Of a DNA stretch of 64,000 nucleotides, positions 43,305-53,574 are shown piece after piece (position 1 is the first letter of the stretch; every line of letters starts with the position of its first letter). The position numbers and the translations under genes were made by a program. The stretch covers positions 310,001 to 374,000 of the forward strand of contig NZ_JAQIBD010000001.1 in NCBI RefSeq assembly GCF_030347965.1, written 5' to 3'. Origin of the DNA: Sulfurovum zhangzhouensis (GTDB lineage: Bacteria; Campylobacterota; Campylobacteria; Campylobacterales; Sulfurovaceae). Below the pieces are notes generated by a model, which was not told the DNA's origin, made no database searches, and was given only the letters and a program-made list of their open reading frames with translations.

Positions 43305-44840
43305 TTAGTGAAGGAAGTGTCTTACACCAGTGAAGTAAAGTGCGATTCCGTGCTCGTTCGCTGCTTCGATCACTTCATCATCACGCACTGAACCTCCCGG
43401 TTCAACAATCGCTTTGACACCTGCTGCTGCCGCTGTATCTACAGAGTCTCTGAATGGGAAGAATGCTTCAGATGCCATTGCTGCACCGCTTACATCAAGA
43501 TCCATCTCTTTAGCTTTCTTGAGTGCACACTGTGCTGCATCCACACGTGATGTCATACCCATACCTACTGCTACCATCGCAGAGTCTTTAACATATACAA
43601 CACAGTTTGACTTGGTAAGAGCTGCAACTTTCCAAGCGATCTCAAGGTCTTTCATCTCTTGAGCAGATGCCGTGTTACTGCTTTTGAGTTCTGCGTTGTG
43701 TACTTCAGCTGTATTTACAATGTCACTATCCTGGAAAACAAATCCACCATCAACGTGTTTGAAGTCTTGTGCATCCTTAGCCATCTTCAATGTCGTTCCG
43801 CCGCCTTGGCTGAAGAGTTTCAAACGTTTTTTCACGTCAAACACTTCAAGTGCCTCAGCTGTAAAGTCTGGTGCCATGATCACTTCAAGGAAGATCTCAT
43901 TCATCTTCTCAGCCAACTCTTTTGTAACCACACCGTTTACTGCTACTACACCACCAAATGCAGATACCGGGTCACATTTAAGTGCTTCAGTGTATGACTC
44001 AAGAAGATCACCTTTGATCGCAAATCCACATGGGTTACCGTGTTTTACGATACATACCGCAGGCTCATCACCGAAATTAGAAGCGATCTTGAGTGCACCG
44101 TTTACATCGTTGATGTTGTTGAAGCTAGCTTCCCCTTTTACTTGTTTGAAGTTCTCAGTAAAGTGGTTATCAAACTCGTAAAGTGCACCTTTTTGGTGTG
44201 GGTTTTCCCCATAACGTGTATCAAATACTTTTTTACCGGTAATGAACTGATGCTCACCCATACCGTTATTGAAACGCTTGTTCATATAGTTAGCGATCAT
44301 TCCGTCATATGCTGCAGTGTGCTCATAAGCTTTGATCATAAGGTCACGTCTGAACTCGTAAGTATCTTCACCGCTTGCAAGTGCAGCAAGTACAGTCTCA
44401 TAATCAGCTGCATCTGTAACAATGTACACATCATTGAAGTTCTTAGCCGCTGAACGTACCATTGTAGGTCCACCGATATCGATATTCTCGATGATTTCAT
44501 CAAAATCTTCTGTTCTCTCGATCGTCGCTTTAAACGGGTAGAGGTTTACACATACAAGATCGATCCCTTCAACACCAAGCTCTTTAGCTTGTGCTACATG
44601 TGCATCATCCCCTCTTTTATGAAGGATACCGCCGTGAACATACGGGTTCAGTGTCTTTACACGTCCTTCAAAACACTCAGGAAACTTCGTTACTTCATCG
44701 ATCTCAATAACTTTTACTCCAGCTTCACTCAGCTTTTTATATGTACCACCTGTTGAGATGATTTCCCATCCAAGTTTCTCTAGTCCTTGTGCAAACTCTA
44801 CGATCCCTGCTTTATCACTTACGCTTAATAATGCTCTCAT
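43305..44840 (-). CDS. purH: Bifunctional AICAR formyltransferase / IMP cyclohydrolase
   Basis: The 511-residue enzyme catalyses the last two steps of IMP synthesis. The cyclohydrolase domain begins '[20 protein letters not shown]' with '[15 protein letters not shown]'. The transformylase domain has the diagnostic '[13 protein letters not shown]' (Lys-His pair) and 'SDAFFPFRD'-like '[12 protein letters not shown]'. The length is normal. It is followed by a DsrE gene and preceded by the 445-bp repeat region. Confidence 0.95.
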   Translation of the reverse strand: MRALLSVSDKAGIVEFAQGLEKLGWEIISTGGTYKKLSEAGVKVIEIDEVTKFPECFEGRVKTLNPYVHGGILHKRGDDAHVAQAKELGVEGIDLVCVNLYPFKATIERTEDFDEIIENIDIGGPTMVRSAAKNFNDVYIVTDAADYETVLAALASGEDTYEFRRDLMIKAYEHTAAYDGMIANYMNKRFNNGMGEHQFITGKKVFDTRYGENPHQKGALYEFDNHFTENFKQVKGEASFNNINDVNGALKIASNFGDEPAVCIVKHGNPCGFAIKGDLLESYTEALKCDPVSAFGGVVAVNGVVTKELAEKMNEIFLEVIMAPDFTAEALEVFDVKKRLKLFSQGGGTTLKMAKDAQDFKHVDGGFVFQDSDIVNTAEVHNAELKSSNTASAQEMKDLEIAWKVAALTKSNCVVYVKDSAMVAVGMGMTSRVDAAQCALKKAKEMDLDVSGAAMASEAFFPFRDSVDTAAAAGVKAIVEPGGSVRDDEVIEAANEHGIALYFTGVRHFLH

Positions 44841-44904
44841 TTTTCACCTTTACTCTTTTTCTCTTTTGATCTTTACCCAAAATGATCTTCTATGTTTTTC
44901 CCCC

Positions 44905-45149
44905 TACTTTTTTTATAAAAAGTAGACAAAAAAGCGTCACATCGCAAGCGCACAGACGATGCTATCAGCGTGTTGCTTCGCAATATTGCACGCTTTCGCA
45001 TCTGTACGCCTAATGCTCTGTGACAATGAATCTGCATTGCACAGCAATGCCCTATATTTAAAATAATAAAATGTCATAGCGAACGACCTTGAAAGCAAAG
45101 CGATTCGAGAGCTATGACGCTTTTTGATTACTTTTTTCTAAAAAAAGTA
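44905..45149. repeat. Structured inverted-repeat element between purH and purL
   Basis: About 35 bases at 44905-44939 (TACTTTTTTTATAAAAAGTA, then GACAAAAAAGCGTCA) recur in inverted orientation at 45115-45149, differing at only a few positions. The 175 bases between contain further inverted pairs, such as GTCATAGC/GCTATGAC (45073-45080, 45111-45118), GTCACA/TGTGAC (44936-44941, 45019-45024) and GCACAGA/TCTGTACGC. There is no open frame of note. It fills most of the 445-bp gene-free gap and looks like a non-autonomous mobile or cruciform-forming element. Confidence 0.6.
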
Positions 45150-45243
45150 AAATGAATGCTCATTTCCACAACTAAGTTAGAAACGCATACATCAATTTTA
45201 AGAATAAAAAAAATTTTAAAATACTAAAAAACTCAAGTATGCA

Positions 45244-45265
45244 TTCCCAACGAGGACGTTGGGAA
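45244..45265. repeat. REP-like palindrome upstream of purL 3' end
   Basis: TTCCCAACG and CGTTGGGAA form a perfect nine-bp stem around AGGA, followed by CGAGAT. The form matches the widespread REP-type palindromes mobilised by REP-associated tyrosine transposases. It could also act as a terminator for purL, whose stop codon is 21 bases away, although no T-run follows. Confidence 0.6.
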
Positions 45266-45285
45266 CGAGATTGAAAGGTTTAACC

Positions 45286-47508
45286 TTACAGGTCTTGGTC
45301 AATTGTTCTAACAAAAGTATTAAAATAGATATCTTTTACTTTTTCCATAGAAAGTTCTACATTATTTACTCTTACTTTATCACCACCGACTTTACCGATA
45401 TTGGTTACTTTTACACCAAGCTCCATTGCCATTCTTACGATCGATTCAACATCAGCTGATGCTACTTCAAGGATCGCTCTGCTTTGTGACTCATCGAAGA
45501 TATCTCTACTGTTTTCTACTGTCATATCAGCTTCAACACCTAGACCTGATACAGCTGCCATTTTAGTAAGCGCAGTAGCAATACCACCGACGTTGACATC
45601 TTTTGCTGCTTTCAAAAGCCCTTTTTTGTTTGCTTCGATCACTAGATCCCAAAGTGCCAATTCTGAGATATAATCCACTTCAGAAATAGTACCCACAGTC
45701 TCTCCATGAAGTGCTTTAATGTAAAGTGATCCGCCAAACTCACCTTTTGTCTCACCGATGAGAAGTATCTCGCTGCCTTCTTCCTGGAATGCTGATGGCA
45801 ATACTTTATTTTGATCTTCATTCAGTCCTACCATTGCAATCGATGGAGTCGGGAATACAGATACACCGTTTGTTTCGTTATATAGAGATACGTTACCACT
45901 TACAACCGGAGTGCTGAGTGCTGCACATGCTTCTTTGATCCCTTCACAACCTTCTGCAAACTGCCACATTACTTCAGGATTTTCCGGGTTACCGTAGTTT
46001 AGACAATCTGTAATGGAAAGTGGTCTTGCACCACTCATCGCTACGTTACGCCCAGACTCAACAACGGCAAGTGCTGCACCCCTTTTCGGATCGATATAGC
46101 AGTATCTTGGGTTACAGTCACTGCTCATTGCAAGCGCTTTTCCATTCTCTTTGATACGGATAGAAGAGGCATCAAGACTCCCCGGATGTTTTGTGGTATT
46201 GGTCTGTACCATAGAGTCATACTGGTTATATACCCACGCTTTGTCTACTACTTCAAGTGAACTAAAGATCTTCTCATATGCTTCTTGATCATCTACAGCA
46301 GGAAAACTGTCTACAGACTTTGCATTTACTTCATCTAGGTATTTTGGACGCATTGTCGGTCTGTCAAGGATTGGTGCCTCTTCACTGACTGGTGCGATAG
46401 GCATATCTGCACACTTTTCACCATGCCAGAAGAGCTCCATACGACCGGTATCCGTTACCTCACCGATAACAGCAACATCCAGGTCCCACTTCTCAAAGAT
46501 ATCGATAATCGCCTGCTCACTACCCTGTTTTGCACAGATCAACATACGCTCTTGTGACTCAGAAAGCATAAAGTCATATGGCATCATCCCTTCTTCACGT
46601 GCAGGAACTTTATCAAGGTGCATGATAAGTCCGGCACCGGTCTTACCTGCCATCTCAAATGAAGATGAAGTCAGACCTGCAGCACCCATATCCTGGATAC
46701 CTACAACGTGGTCTGTTTTAAATAATTCCAAACATGCCTCAAGTAGAAGTTTTTCCGTGAACGGGTCACCTACCTGTACTGTAGGACGAAGTGATTTAGA
46801 CTCTTCAGTAAAGCTGTCACTACTCATAACCGCTCCACCAAGACCGTCACGACCTGTTTTTGACCCTACATACATTACAGAGTTACCAACACCAGATGCA
46901 ACGCCCAAGAAGATCTCATCAGCTTTTACCAAACCGAGTGAGAATGCATTTACAAGGATGTTTCCGTTATAGCTCTCATCAAAACTTACTTCACCACCGA
47001 TTGTCGGTACTCCCATACAGTTACCGTAACTTCCGATCCCCTCTACAACACCATGTACAAGGTGTCTTTGGTACTTTGCAGTATCACTATTACCGGTCAC
47101 TGTACCAAAACGTAAAGCATTGAGATTTGCCACAGGTCTTGCACCCATTGTAAAGACATCACGAAGGATACCTCCAACTCCTGTTGCAGCACCCTGGAAC
47201 GGCTCGATAAATGAAGGGTGGTTGTGGCTCTCCATCTTAAATACCGCTGCCATACCGTCACCGATATCGATAACACCGGCATTTTCACCCGGTCCCTGGA
47301 TCACCCATGGTGCTTTTGTAGGGAAACCATTGAGATATTTTTTACTTGACTTGTATGAACAGTGCTCAGACCACATTGCAGAGAAAATACCGATCTCTAC
47401 GATGTTTGGATGACGACCGTCAAGGATACGAACGATCTCTTCGTATTCTGGCTGGCTAAGCTTATGTGCTTTTAAAACTTCATCTAGATTTTCAATAGGT
47501 TGTGACAT
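45286..47508 (-). CDS. purL: Phosphoribosylformylglycinamidine synthase subunit PurL
   Basis: The 740-residue enzyme is the small PurL form that works with PurS and PurQ. It has '[20 protein letters not shown]', '[20 protein letters not shown]', '[19 protein letters not shown]' and '[20 protein letters not shown]'. It converts FGAR to FGAM using ATP and ammonia from PurQ. It is separated from purH by the repeat region, and no purQ or purS is in the window. Confidence 0.95.
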   Translation of the reverse strand: MSQPIENLDEVLKAHKLSQPEYEEIVRILDGRHPNIVEIGIFSAMWSEHCSYKSSKKYLNGFPTKAPWVIQGPGENAGVIDIGDGMAAVFKMESHNHPSFIEPFQGAATGVGGILRDVFTMGARPVANLNALRFGTVTGNSDTAKYQRHLVHGVVEGIGSYGNCMGVPTIGGEVSFDESYNGNILVNAFSLGLVKADEIFLGVASGVGNSVMYVGSKTGRDGLGGAVMSSDSFTEESKSLRPTVQVGDPFTEKLLLEACLELFKTDHVVGIQDMGAAGLTSSSFEMAGKTGAGLIMHLDKVPAREEGMMPYDFMLSESQERMLICAKQGSEQAIIDIFEKWDLDVAVIGEVTDTGRMELFWHGEKCADMPIAPVSEEAPILDRPTMRPKYLDEVNAKSVDSFPAVDDQEAYEKIFSSLEVVDKAWVYNQYDSMVQTNTTKHPGSLDASSIRIKENGKALAMSSDCNPRYCYIDPKRGAALAVVESGRNVAMSGARPLSITDCLNYGNPENPEVMWQFAEGCEGIKEACAALSTPVVSGNVSLYNETNGVSVFPTPSIAMVGLNEDQNKVLPSAFQEEGSEILLIGETKGEFGGSLYIKALHGETVGTISEVDYISELALWDLVIEANKKGLLKAAKDVNVGGIATALTKMAAVSGLGVEADMTVENSRDIFDESQSRAILEVASADVESIVRMAMELGVKVTNIGKVGGDKVRVNNVELSMEKVKDIYFNTFVRTIDQDL

Positions 47509-47614
47509 TTTTTAGTGTCCTTAAGGCGTTATAATAAGGGTATTATTTTATCCTAAAAGTACTAAATAAGGGGTTAATAGATAGAATAACGACAATGAAT
47601 CTAAAAGGTTGTAA

Positions 47615-48295
47615 ATGGACAAAATACTACAAATGCTTAAGCTTCAACAGCAGCTCAATGATGCTACCAACGGTGAGGGATGGGAACAAGGAATCACTAA
47701 AAACGGTAAACTGATCGACTGGAAGCGCTGTACATACCTAGAGTGTGCAGAGTTGATCGAATCCTATCCATGGAAACATTGGAAAAATATTGATGCAGAA
47801 CCTGATCATGCAAATATCAAGATCGAAGCAGTAGATATATGGCACTTTATTATGTCTCAAGGACTTGAAGATTACAAAATACAAAACCTTGGCAGTATCG
47901 AAAAACTTGCAGAAGATATCAATGCATTACCGAACTTTGTCTCTTTTGATGCTGATATCGTACCGACAGAAAAAAACCACTATGAACAGATAGAAACCGT
48001 TGAGGAGCTGATGAGAGTGATCTTTTGTAATGAAGGTACACAAAAAATGATGGAATCATTCATCGATGTAGCGATACAGTCAGAGCTCAACCTTGATTCT
48101 CTTTATCAACTTTATGTCGGGAAGAATATTCTCAATCAGTTTAGACAGGACCATGGATACAAAGACGGTACCTACATTAAGATGTGGAACGGAGTAGAGG
48201 ATAATGTCCAAATGCAATACATTTTGGATACAAACGATGAGATAAGCCCGGAAGAACTCTATAGGGCTCTTGAAGAAGCGTACCCAAAAGGGTAG
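47615..48295 (+). CDS. dut: Dimeric (all-alpha) dUTP diphosphatase
   Basis: The 226-residue helical NTP pyrophosphatase of the dimeric dUTPase/MazG-like group carries 'LECAELIESYPWKHWKN', which has the ExxE motif, and a second 'EAVDIWHFIMSQGL' (ExxD). These bind Mg2+. Campylobacterota use this type instead of the trimeric dUTPase. It lowers dUTP and supplies dUMP. Divergent from purL. Confidence 0.87.
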   Translation: MDKILQMLKLQQQLNDATNGEGWEQGITKNGKLIDWKRCTYLECAELIESYPWKHWKNIDAEPDHANIKIEAVDIWHFIMSQGLEDYKIQNLGSIEKLAEDINALPNFVSFDADIVPTEKNHYEQIETVEELMRVIFCNEGTQKMMESFIDVAIQSELNLDSLYQLYVGKNILNQFRQDHGYKDGTYIKMWNGVEDNVQMQYILDTNDEISPEELYRALEEAYPKG

Positions 48296-48309
48296 GCTTT
48301 AACGGAAGA

Positions 48310-48951
48310 TTAATCCAGTTTTCTAGTAAGATCTTTCACTTTTACCTGATTACCGTAAACTTCAACTTTTGTTGCTAAACGTATACTTTTAGTAGTTGCA
48401 TAACCGCACTCTTCACCGCACTGAACTGTTCCTATTAGGAAATATTTTCCAGATGGCACTCCGTAAAAGGAAAAACTTCCATCGCTCTCTGCTGCAGTAA
48501 ATCTCAGGTAGTTAAAGAGTCTAGCATCCGCTTTTTGCATCTTCTTACCACCGATATAGCTTACTTCATACCACTGATTAGAATATGAAGTCATCGGGTT
48601 AAGATAAAGTCTTGTCCCACCACCTAACACTTGACTGCCACCATAACTGTTTGTAAGATATATCTTACCTTTGATCGTACCTTTTCCTGAACGTGCTAAA
48701 GAACGATATTCATCTAAAGGAAATTCAATACGAGGTACTCTCTCATCTGGCATGTTCTCCGTAATGAGCGTCTCTGTCTCTGTTAAGTTTTCATCGATAT
48801 CTGACATATCAACATTTTCCGGATCATATGCACCCCAAACATTTTCCTGTGTACCTGCTTTATAATGTGGTTTATGAACGTCTGTAGGAACACACCCCGC
48901 AAGCCATAGAGAAAATAAAACGACTGTTACAACTGATAAATGTTTATTCAT
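48310..48951 (-). CDS. Lipoprotein with carboxypeptidase-regulatory-like domain
   Basis: The 213-residue protein has a signal peptide ending in lipobox LAGC. The N-terminal half is acidic and Asn/Thr-rich. The C-terminal half (about 90-205) has a prealbumin-like pattern, 'GTIKGKIYLTNSYGG', 'ESDGSFSFYGVPSGKYFLIG' and 'IRLATKVEVYGNQVKVKDL', typical of carboxypeptidase regulatory-like folds. It may be a surface protein. No enzymatic motif is seen. Confidence 0.65.
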   Translation of the reverse strand: MNKHLSVVTVVLFSLWLAGCVPTDVHKPHYKAGTQENVWGAYDPENVDMSDIDENLTETETLITENMPDERVPRIEFPLDEYRSLARSGKGTIKGKIYLTNSYGGSQVLGGGTRLYLNPMTSYSNQWYEVSYIGGKKMQKADARLFNYLRFTAAESDGSFSFYGVPSGKYFLIGTVQCGEECGYATTKSIRLATKVEVYGNQVKVKDLTRKLD

Positions 48952-49022
48952 TCCTTCATTCCCTTTGATGTTTTTATTTTGTGATTATACTGAATTTAGA
49001 TTAGGACTAAAAATTTATCTCA

Positions 49023-49379
49023 TCAACATTTTTTATGATTATGAGATCGATTGCGTTTTTCTAAAAAAAGCTTGAGATACTTTTGTGCCTGTTCATCACC
49101 TGAAAAAGCGGCTTTTTGATACCAAAAAGCTGCTTGTTTACAGGACTTCTTGACAGCATCACCCTTTTGAAATCGTTTAGCAAGCTGATACTGAGAATGT
49201 ACTTCTCCTTCTTTGGCAAAGCGATACAGTATTTTTACCTTCTTTTTCTCACCTTTATAATACTTTATAGTGTTTTGGATAAACCAAAAAGTAAAAAGTA
49301 ATAAAATCAGAAAAATATAGACTTCAAGATCTTCAATACTGCTTATATAATTTATGAATTCTTCTAGTAACTTCTTCAC
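49023..49379 (-). CDS. Membrane-anchored Sel1-repeat protein
   Basis: The 118-residue protein has one transmembrane helix ('VYIFLILLLFTFWFIQNTI', about 20-38) followed by a Sel1-type repeat, 'EVHSQYQLAKRFQKG ... CKQAAFWYQKAAFSGDEQAQKY' (read in parts). It starts at GTG one base after the mnmE stop and is probably cotranscribed with mnmE. Function unknown; such repeats bind proteins. Confidence 0.65.
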   Translation of the reverse strand: MKKLLEEFINYISSIEDLEVYIFLILLLFTFWFIQNTIKYYKGEKKKVKILYRFAKEGEVHSQYQLAKRFQKGDAVKKSCKQAAFWYQKAAFSGDEQAQKYLKLFLEKRNRSHNHKKC

Positions 49380-49380
49380 A

Positions 49381-50721
49381 TCACTTTCCTAAACAAAATT
49401 CCCCAAACATTTTATCAAGTATCTCTTCACTGTCATAGGGCTTAGAGATAGAAGATATCGCTTTGACTGCTTCTTGCAGATGATAGGAAAAAAATTCCAA
49501 CTCACCGGATTGTAAAGGGAACTTTGCCTCTTCTATCGCTGATTTTGCATATTTAACAGCTTCTATTTGTCGTGCTGAGACCAACATAATCTCATCACCC
49601 TCTCCTATCGAATCAAAAAGTGTTTCCATCCTTTCGGTAAGACGAACAAAACCTTTTTTAGCGCTTACTTCTATAGGATCATAACTGCTCAATATCGAGG
49701 TATCGAATTTTTTTTCCAGATCAGATTTATTCAATGCTACGATCAGATGTTTATCTTCAAGATTATCCAACATTGAAACTATCTTCTCATCTTCATGATC
49801 AAATACTCTTGAGCTATCAAAAAGTGCGATAATGACATCAGCATCTTCAACGGATGAGAGTGAACGCTCTATTCCGATTTTTTCTATTGTATCTTCAGAC
49901 TCACGAATTCCAGCAGTATCAACTAAACGAATAATGTGTGAACCTATACGCACCTGCTCTTCAATTGTGTCACGTGTAGTTCCTGCGATATCACTTACAA
50001 TTGCACGTTCATAACTAAGTAACGCATTAAGCAGTGAACTTTTACCCACATTAGGTTTACCAATGATAGCTACTTTAAACCCTTCGATAAGCCCTCTTCT
50101 ACGGTGACTTGCATCTACAATACGCGTTATCTGTTCTATTAAACCGTCAAGCTGGCTGCTAATACTTTCTAGGATATCATCAGGAATATCCTCTTCAGCA
50201 TAGTCTATCATGACCTCTGAATAAGCCAAAGACCTCAAAAGTGCATCTCTGCTCTCATCAACAAAAGCTTTGAGTTCACCTTTCATCTGCTTAGCAAGTA
50301 TCTTGGCAGCATCAACACTTTTCGCTTCAATCAGTTTAGAGATCGCCTCTGCTTCGGTTAAATCTATTTTTCCATTGAGAAAGGCACGCTTGGAGAATTC
50401 ACCGGGTTCAGCCAATCTAGCACCGTATGCCAATACAGTACTTAAGATCTCTTCAGCAACGATCATACCGCCATGGCATTGAAACTCAACAATATCTTCA
50501 CCCGTAAAACTATTTGGTGAAGCAAAATAGATCATAATCGCTTGATCGATCAGGGCATCTTCTGCATTATAAAGAGAAGTGAGATGTGCATGTCTTGGTA
50601 TGATATTCTGCAGTTTAGACACTCTCCGGGCAATAGAGAGTGCATCTGAACCGCTTAAACGGATAATAGAGATTGATGAGACCCCATGGGCTGTTGCGAT
50701 TGCAGAAATTGTCTCATTCAT
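49381..50721 (-). CDS. mnmE: tRNA-modification GTPase MnmE
   Basis: The 446-residue protein has an N-terminal folate-binding domain ('TISAIATAHGVSSISIIRLS'), a G domain with 'IIGKPNVGKSSLLNALL', 'SDIAGTTRDTIEEQV' and 'VALNKSDL', and the C-terminal CLGK with the conserved Cys. With MnmG it makes the cmnm5U34 wobble modification. Six bases separate it from khpB, and the yidC-khpB-mnmE order is typical. Confidence 0.95.
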   Translation of the reverse strand: MNETISAIATAHGVSSISIIRLSGSDALSIARRVSKLQNIIPRHAHLTSLYNAEDALIDQAIMIYFASPNSFTGEDIVEFQCHGGMIVAEEILSTVLAYGARLAEPGEFSKRAFLNGKIDLTEAEAISKLIEAKSVDAAKILAKQMKGELKAFVDESRDALLRSLAYSEVMIDYAEEDIPDDILESISSQLDGLIEQITRIVDASHRRRGLIEGFKVAIIGKPNVGKSSLLNALLSYERAIVSDIAGTTRDTIEEQVRIGSHIIRLVDTAGIRESEDTIEKIGIERSLSSVEDADVIIALFDSSRVFDHEDEKIVSMLDNLEDKHLIVALNKSDLEKKFDTSILSSYDPIEVSAKKGFVRLTERMETLFDSIGEGDEIMLVSARQIEAVKYAKSAIEEAKFPLQSGELEFFSYHLQEAVKAISSISKPYDSEEILDKMFGEFCLGK

Positions 50722-50726
50722 GGCAT

Positions 50727-51557
50727 TTATTTTTTATTAAAATCATTGATTACGACAAATTTTTTGCCGTCACGGCTTGTTTTTACTGCAACATATTTAT
50801 CAGGGAAAGCTTCTCGCAACTGTTCAAGTGCGATTTGAACTAAAATCCCGTCAAGAAAACGAGTTTTGCCTTTTCCATGTTGTTGTACACTTTCAATCAC
50901 AGGCTTAAGCACATTACGTATCATTTCTTCTTGAGTTGTAACAAAAGCTGCGATCTCAAGCTTAATAAAAAGTTCATACTTTGTATGTAACCAGTTAAAC
51001 AACATATATGAGAGTGCATTATACCGGTACCCTTCTTTACCGATCAATAATGCTGCATCTTCACCATCTATAAATATTAATGCCGTATTGTCCCTTACAT
51101 CAACTTCTACCACATCGATATCAAAGCATGAAAGTTCCATTAATTCTTTTAGCTGTGACTCGATAAGACGTGCAAGTTCATCATATACAATGACCTCTTC
51201 TTCTACTACATACACTTCATCTTCAGTATAGTACTCAGAACTAAAGAAATTTTCTACAATTTCATCTTCTTCGACAGTAGGTTGTTCTTTTTCTTTACGT
51301 TCTAATGCTGGAACTGAAGTTTCCTTTGATACTTTTGCAGAAATATGCCTTTCTGTAGTAACAGGGGATGGTGTTTGCGATACACTCTGTGGATACTTAC
51401 ATGAAGCAACGATGATCGCCTCTTTTTTAAAGAATCCGAAGATTCCTGAGGAGGGGTGCTGTATCACTTCATATTTAAGATCAGTGACAGAGCAACCTAA
51501 TTCTTTTGCAGCTTGTTCATAAGCAACTTCTAATGTAGGTGCTTTGATTTTTTTCAT
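50727..51557 (-). CDS. khpB: KhpB/Jag RNA-binding protein
   Basis: The 276-residue protein has an N-terminal Jag domain ('PTLEVAYEQAAKELGCSVTD'), an acidic spacer (about 75-130) and a KH-like domain with GKEG ('LIGKEGYRYNALSYMLFNWL'). The final part 'LEQLREAFPDKYVAVKTSRD' stands in place of a typical R3H, which is hard to recognise here. The ATG at 51557 has AGGAG five bases upstream; a GTG two codons earlier is less well placed. Two bases downstream of the yidC stop. RNA chaperone or regulator linked to cell division. Confidence 0.87.
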   Translation of the reverse strand: MKKIKAPTLEVAYEQAAKELGCSVTDLKYEVIQHPSSGIFGFFKKEAIIVASCKYPQSVSQTPSPVTTERHISAKVSKETSVPALERKEKEQPTVEEDEIVENFFSSEYYTEDEVYVVEEEVIVYDELARLIESQLKELMELSCFDIDVVEVDVRDNTALIFIDGEDAALLIGKEGYRYNALSYMLFNWLHTKYELFIKLEIAAFVTTQEEMIRNVLKPVIESVQQHGKGKTRFLDGILVQIALEQLREAFPDKYVAVKTSRDGKKFVVINDFNKK

Positions 51558-51565
51558 CAGCACTC

Positions 51566-53170
51566 CTATTTTTTACTATGTGCTTCTTTTGCCATTTCTT
51601 TTTGCTTTGCATAGGCATGATTGATATAGTATTGTTGACCGATTGTGAAGATATTGTTCACCAACCAGTAAAGTACAAGTCCTGATGGGAAGTATACAAA
51701 GAATACAGTCATGATCACAGGAAACCATTTAAATATCTTCTCTTGCATAGGATCAGTAAAGTTTGATGGTGTGATTTTTTGCTGAAACCACATAGAAGCA
51801 CCCATCAATATAGGTAGTACAAAATATTGATCCATTACAGCAAGGTCATTGATCCAAAAGATCCATGCTGCACCTTGTAGTTCATCTGCGTTAAGCAAAA
51901 CACGGTAAAGTGCAAAGAACACTGGAATTTGTAGAAGAAGCGGTAGACAACCTCCCATAGGGTTTGCTCCATGCTTCTTATAAAGTTCCATCATTTGAGC
52001 ATTCATTTTTACAGGATCTTTACCGTACTTCTCTTTGAGCTCTTTCATCTTTGGTGCAAGGTCTTTAAGCTTTTGCATTGACATCATACCCTTGTATGAA
52101 AGCGGGAACAAGATAAGCTTAATAAGAAGTGTGAAGATAATGATCGCCCATCCCCAGTTTCCTACATATTCATTGATCCAAAGGAGTACTTTGAAAAACG
52201 GAGCTGAAAGAAATGTAAACCAACCAAATTCAATTGTATCCGTTAATTCAGGATTGATCGAGTGAAGTACTTTATACTCTTTTGGTCCGATATATCCGGT
52301 AAAAGAAGCATCACCGTCAGCTTTAACAAAAGCCAAAGGATCACCTTTACCTATTTGAAGGATGGAGACATCCATTCCTTTATCTTTATCAAAATCATAA
52401 AAGAGTGATGCATAATATCTATCAAATGCAGAAGTTATCTTTGCATTTTTAAATGTTTCATGACCTTCTGCATCACCGTCTTCAATAGTTGTGATGATGT
52501 TATCTTCACCTTTAACCAATGTACCTCTAACAAGCATATACATTGATTGGTCTGCTACAGGTCTATAACCTGGAGTGATGAAATATGGTGTTGGCGTAGA
52601 TGTGGATATATCTACCTTAAATTCACCGCTTGGTTTAAATGTAATGTTCTTAGTAACAGTGATCGATGAGAGTCTTTGAACCAAAGTGAGTGTCTTAGCA
52701 CCGGTTGTAATATCTAGCTCAGAAGCACCTTCATTAACATAGGGTGTAGAGAATGCCTCTTCATTGATCTTCGTATCCGAGAATCTTATTTCCAAAGGTT
52801 TTACTTTATCACTAGCCAATATCTTAAGATTTTTGCCGTCTTCAGTACGATATTTCGCTTTGAGAAGCTCCATTTGTGCTACACGTCCCAATTCATCAAC
52901 TGTGATAATAAACTCATCTGACTTTATTGTCGCGATTGCCGTTGTACTGGTCTCTGGTGCGTTCATTGCAACTTGTGTTGCACCGGCAGTTGAAGCCGTT
53001 TCTGTTGTACTCTTTTCTAGTGCAGGAGTTTGTGGTGAATTCTGTGTTGATTGTGTTTGTTCAGTTTTCGTAGGTGTTTGTACTGGAAAGAAATAACTAT
53101 AACCGATGAATACGATAAATGAAAGTGCTAGTGCTAATAGAAGTCGTTTTTGAAGATCTGACTGTTCCAA
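51566..53170 (-). CDS. yidC: Membrane protein insertase YidC
   Basis: The 534-residue protein has an N-terminal transmembrane helix ('RLLLALALSFIVFIGYSYFF'), a large periplasmic beta domain (about 60-330) and the conserved insertase core with 'IIFTLLIKLILFPLSYKGM', 'MELYKKHGANPMGGCLPLLL' and 'VLYWLVNNIFTIGQQYYI'. It inserts membrane proteins alone or with Sec. The usual yidD between rnpA and yidC is absent: only 47 bp separate them. Confidence 0.95.
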   Translation of the reverse strand: MEQSDLQKRLLLALALSFIVFIGYSYFFPVQTPTKTEQTQSTQNSPQTPALEKSTTETASTAGATQVAMNAPETSTTAIATIKSDEFIITVDELGRVAQMELLKAKYRTEDGKNLKILASDKVKPLEIRFSDTKINEEAFSTPYVNEGASELDITTGAKTLTLVQRLSSITVTKNITFKPSGEFKVDISTSTPTPYFITPGYRPVADQSMYMLVRGTLVKGEDNIITTIEDGDAEGHETFKNAKITSAFDRYYASLFYDFDKDKGMDVSILQIGKGDPLAFVKADGDASFTGYIGPKEYKVLHSINPELTDTIEFGWFTFLSAPFFKVLLWINEYVGNWGWAIIIFTLLIKLILFPLSYKGMMSMQKLKDLAPKMKELKEKYGKDPVKMNAQMMELYKKHGANPMGGCLPLLLQIPVFFALYRVLLNADELQGAAWIFWINDLAVMDQYFVLPILMGASMWFQQKITPSNFTDPMQEKIFKWFPVIMTVFFVYFPSGLVLYWLVNNIFTIGQQYYINHAYAKQKEMAKEAHSKK

Positions 53171-53217
53171 AGTGATACCCTTGTAATTAAAAAAATTGAA
53201 TAGCTATTATAGTGTAA

Positions 53218-53547
53218 TTATTTTAATGCAGCGCACTTTTTCAGTGCATGTAGATACGCTTTGCCAGTCTTTTTAAAGTCAGCTTCCAAAATCGCCGGCT
53301 TTGCTACCAAGACATAGCTACCAGCTCTAAGAAGGTCAATATTTTCGATGAAATGTGCCCTTAGTAGACGTTTCGCTCTATTACGTTGAACTGCATTTCC
53401 TATTTTTTTACTGGCAACAAAACCAACTTTATAACTACTTTCTTTTTTATAAAAAAGTACAAAGTATGGCGTATGCCAGCTACAATTGGAGTGGTGATAC
53501 ACTCCTGAAAACTCTTTACTAGTTTTGACTCTAGTAAAATGTTTGAT
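53218..53547 (-). CDS. rnpA: Ribonuclease P protein component, no standard start codon
   Basis: The core 'VGFVASKKIGNAVQRNRAKR' followed by 'LLRAHF' is the RNase P protein signature. The conserved N-terminal block 'KHFTRVKTSKEFSGVYHH' is in frame from 53547, but no ATG, GTG or TTG exists between the stop at 53566 and the GTG at 53502. That GTG would give a 94-residue protein lacking the block. ATC codons lie at 53547 and 53556, the second seven bases after AGGA. Either a rare ATC start is used or the sequence has a small error. The coordinates given assume the first conserved residue. Confidence 0.8.
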   Translation of the reverse strand: MKHFTRVKTSKEFSGVYHHSNCSWHTPYFVLFYKKESSYKVGFVASKKIGNAVQRNRAKRLLRAHFIENIDLLRAGSYVLVAKPAILEADFKKTGKAYLHALKKCAALK

Positions 53548-53574
53548 CGAACTGATGTGACTATCCTATCAAAC

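Noticed and set aside
43414-44453. Long open frames on the strand opposite purH
   Set aside because: They are shadows of a well-conserved purH frame and show no family resemblance or ribosome-binding sites. The same applies to the long frames opposite purL, mnmE and the RND gene.
44905-45285. tRNA or small structured RNA gene in the purH-purL gap
   Set aside because: I looked for a tRNA T-loop (GGTTCRANTCC) and an acceptor stem and found none; the symmetry is better explained by terminal inverted repeats.
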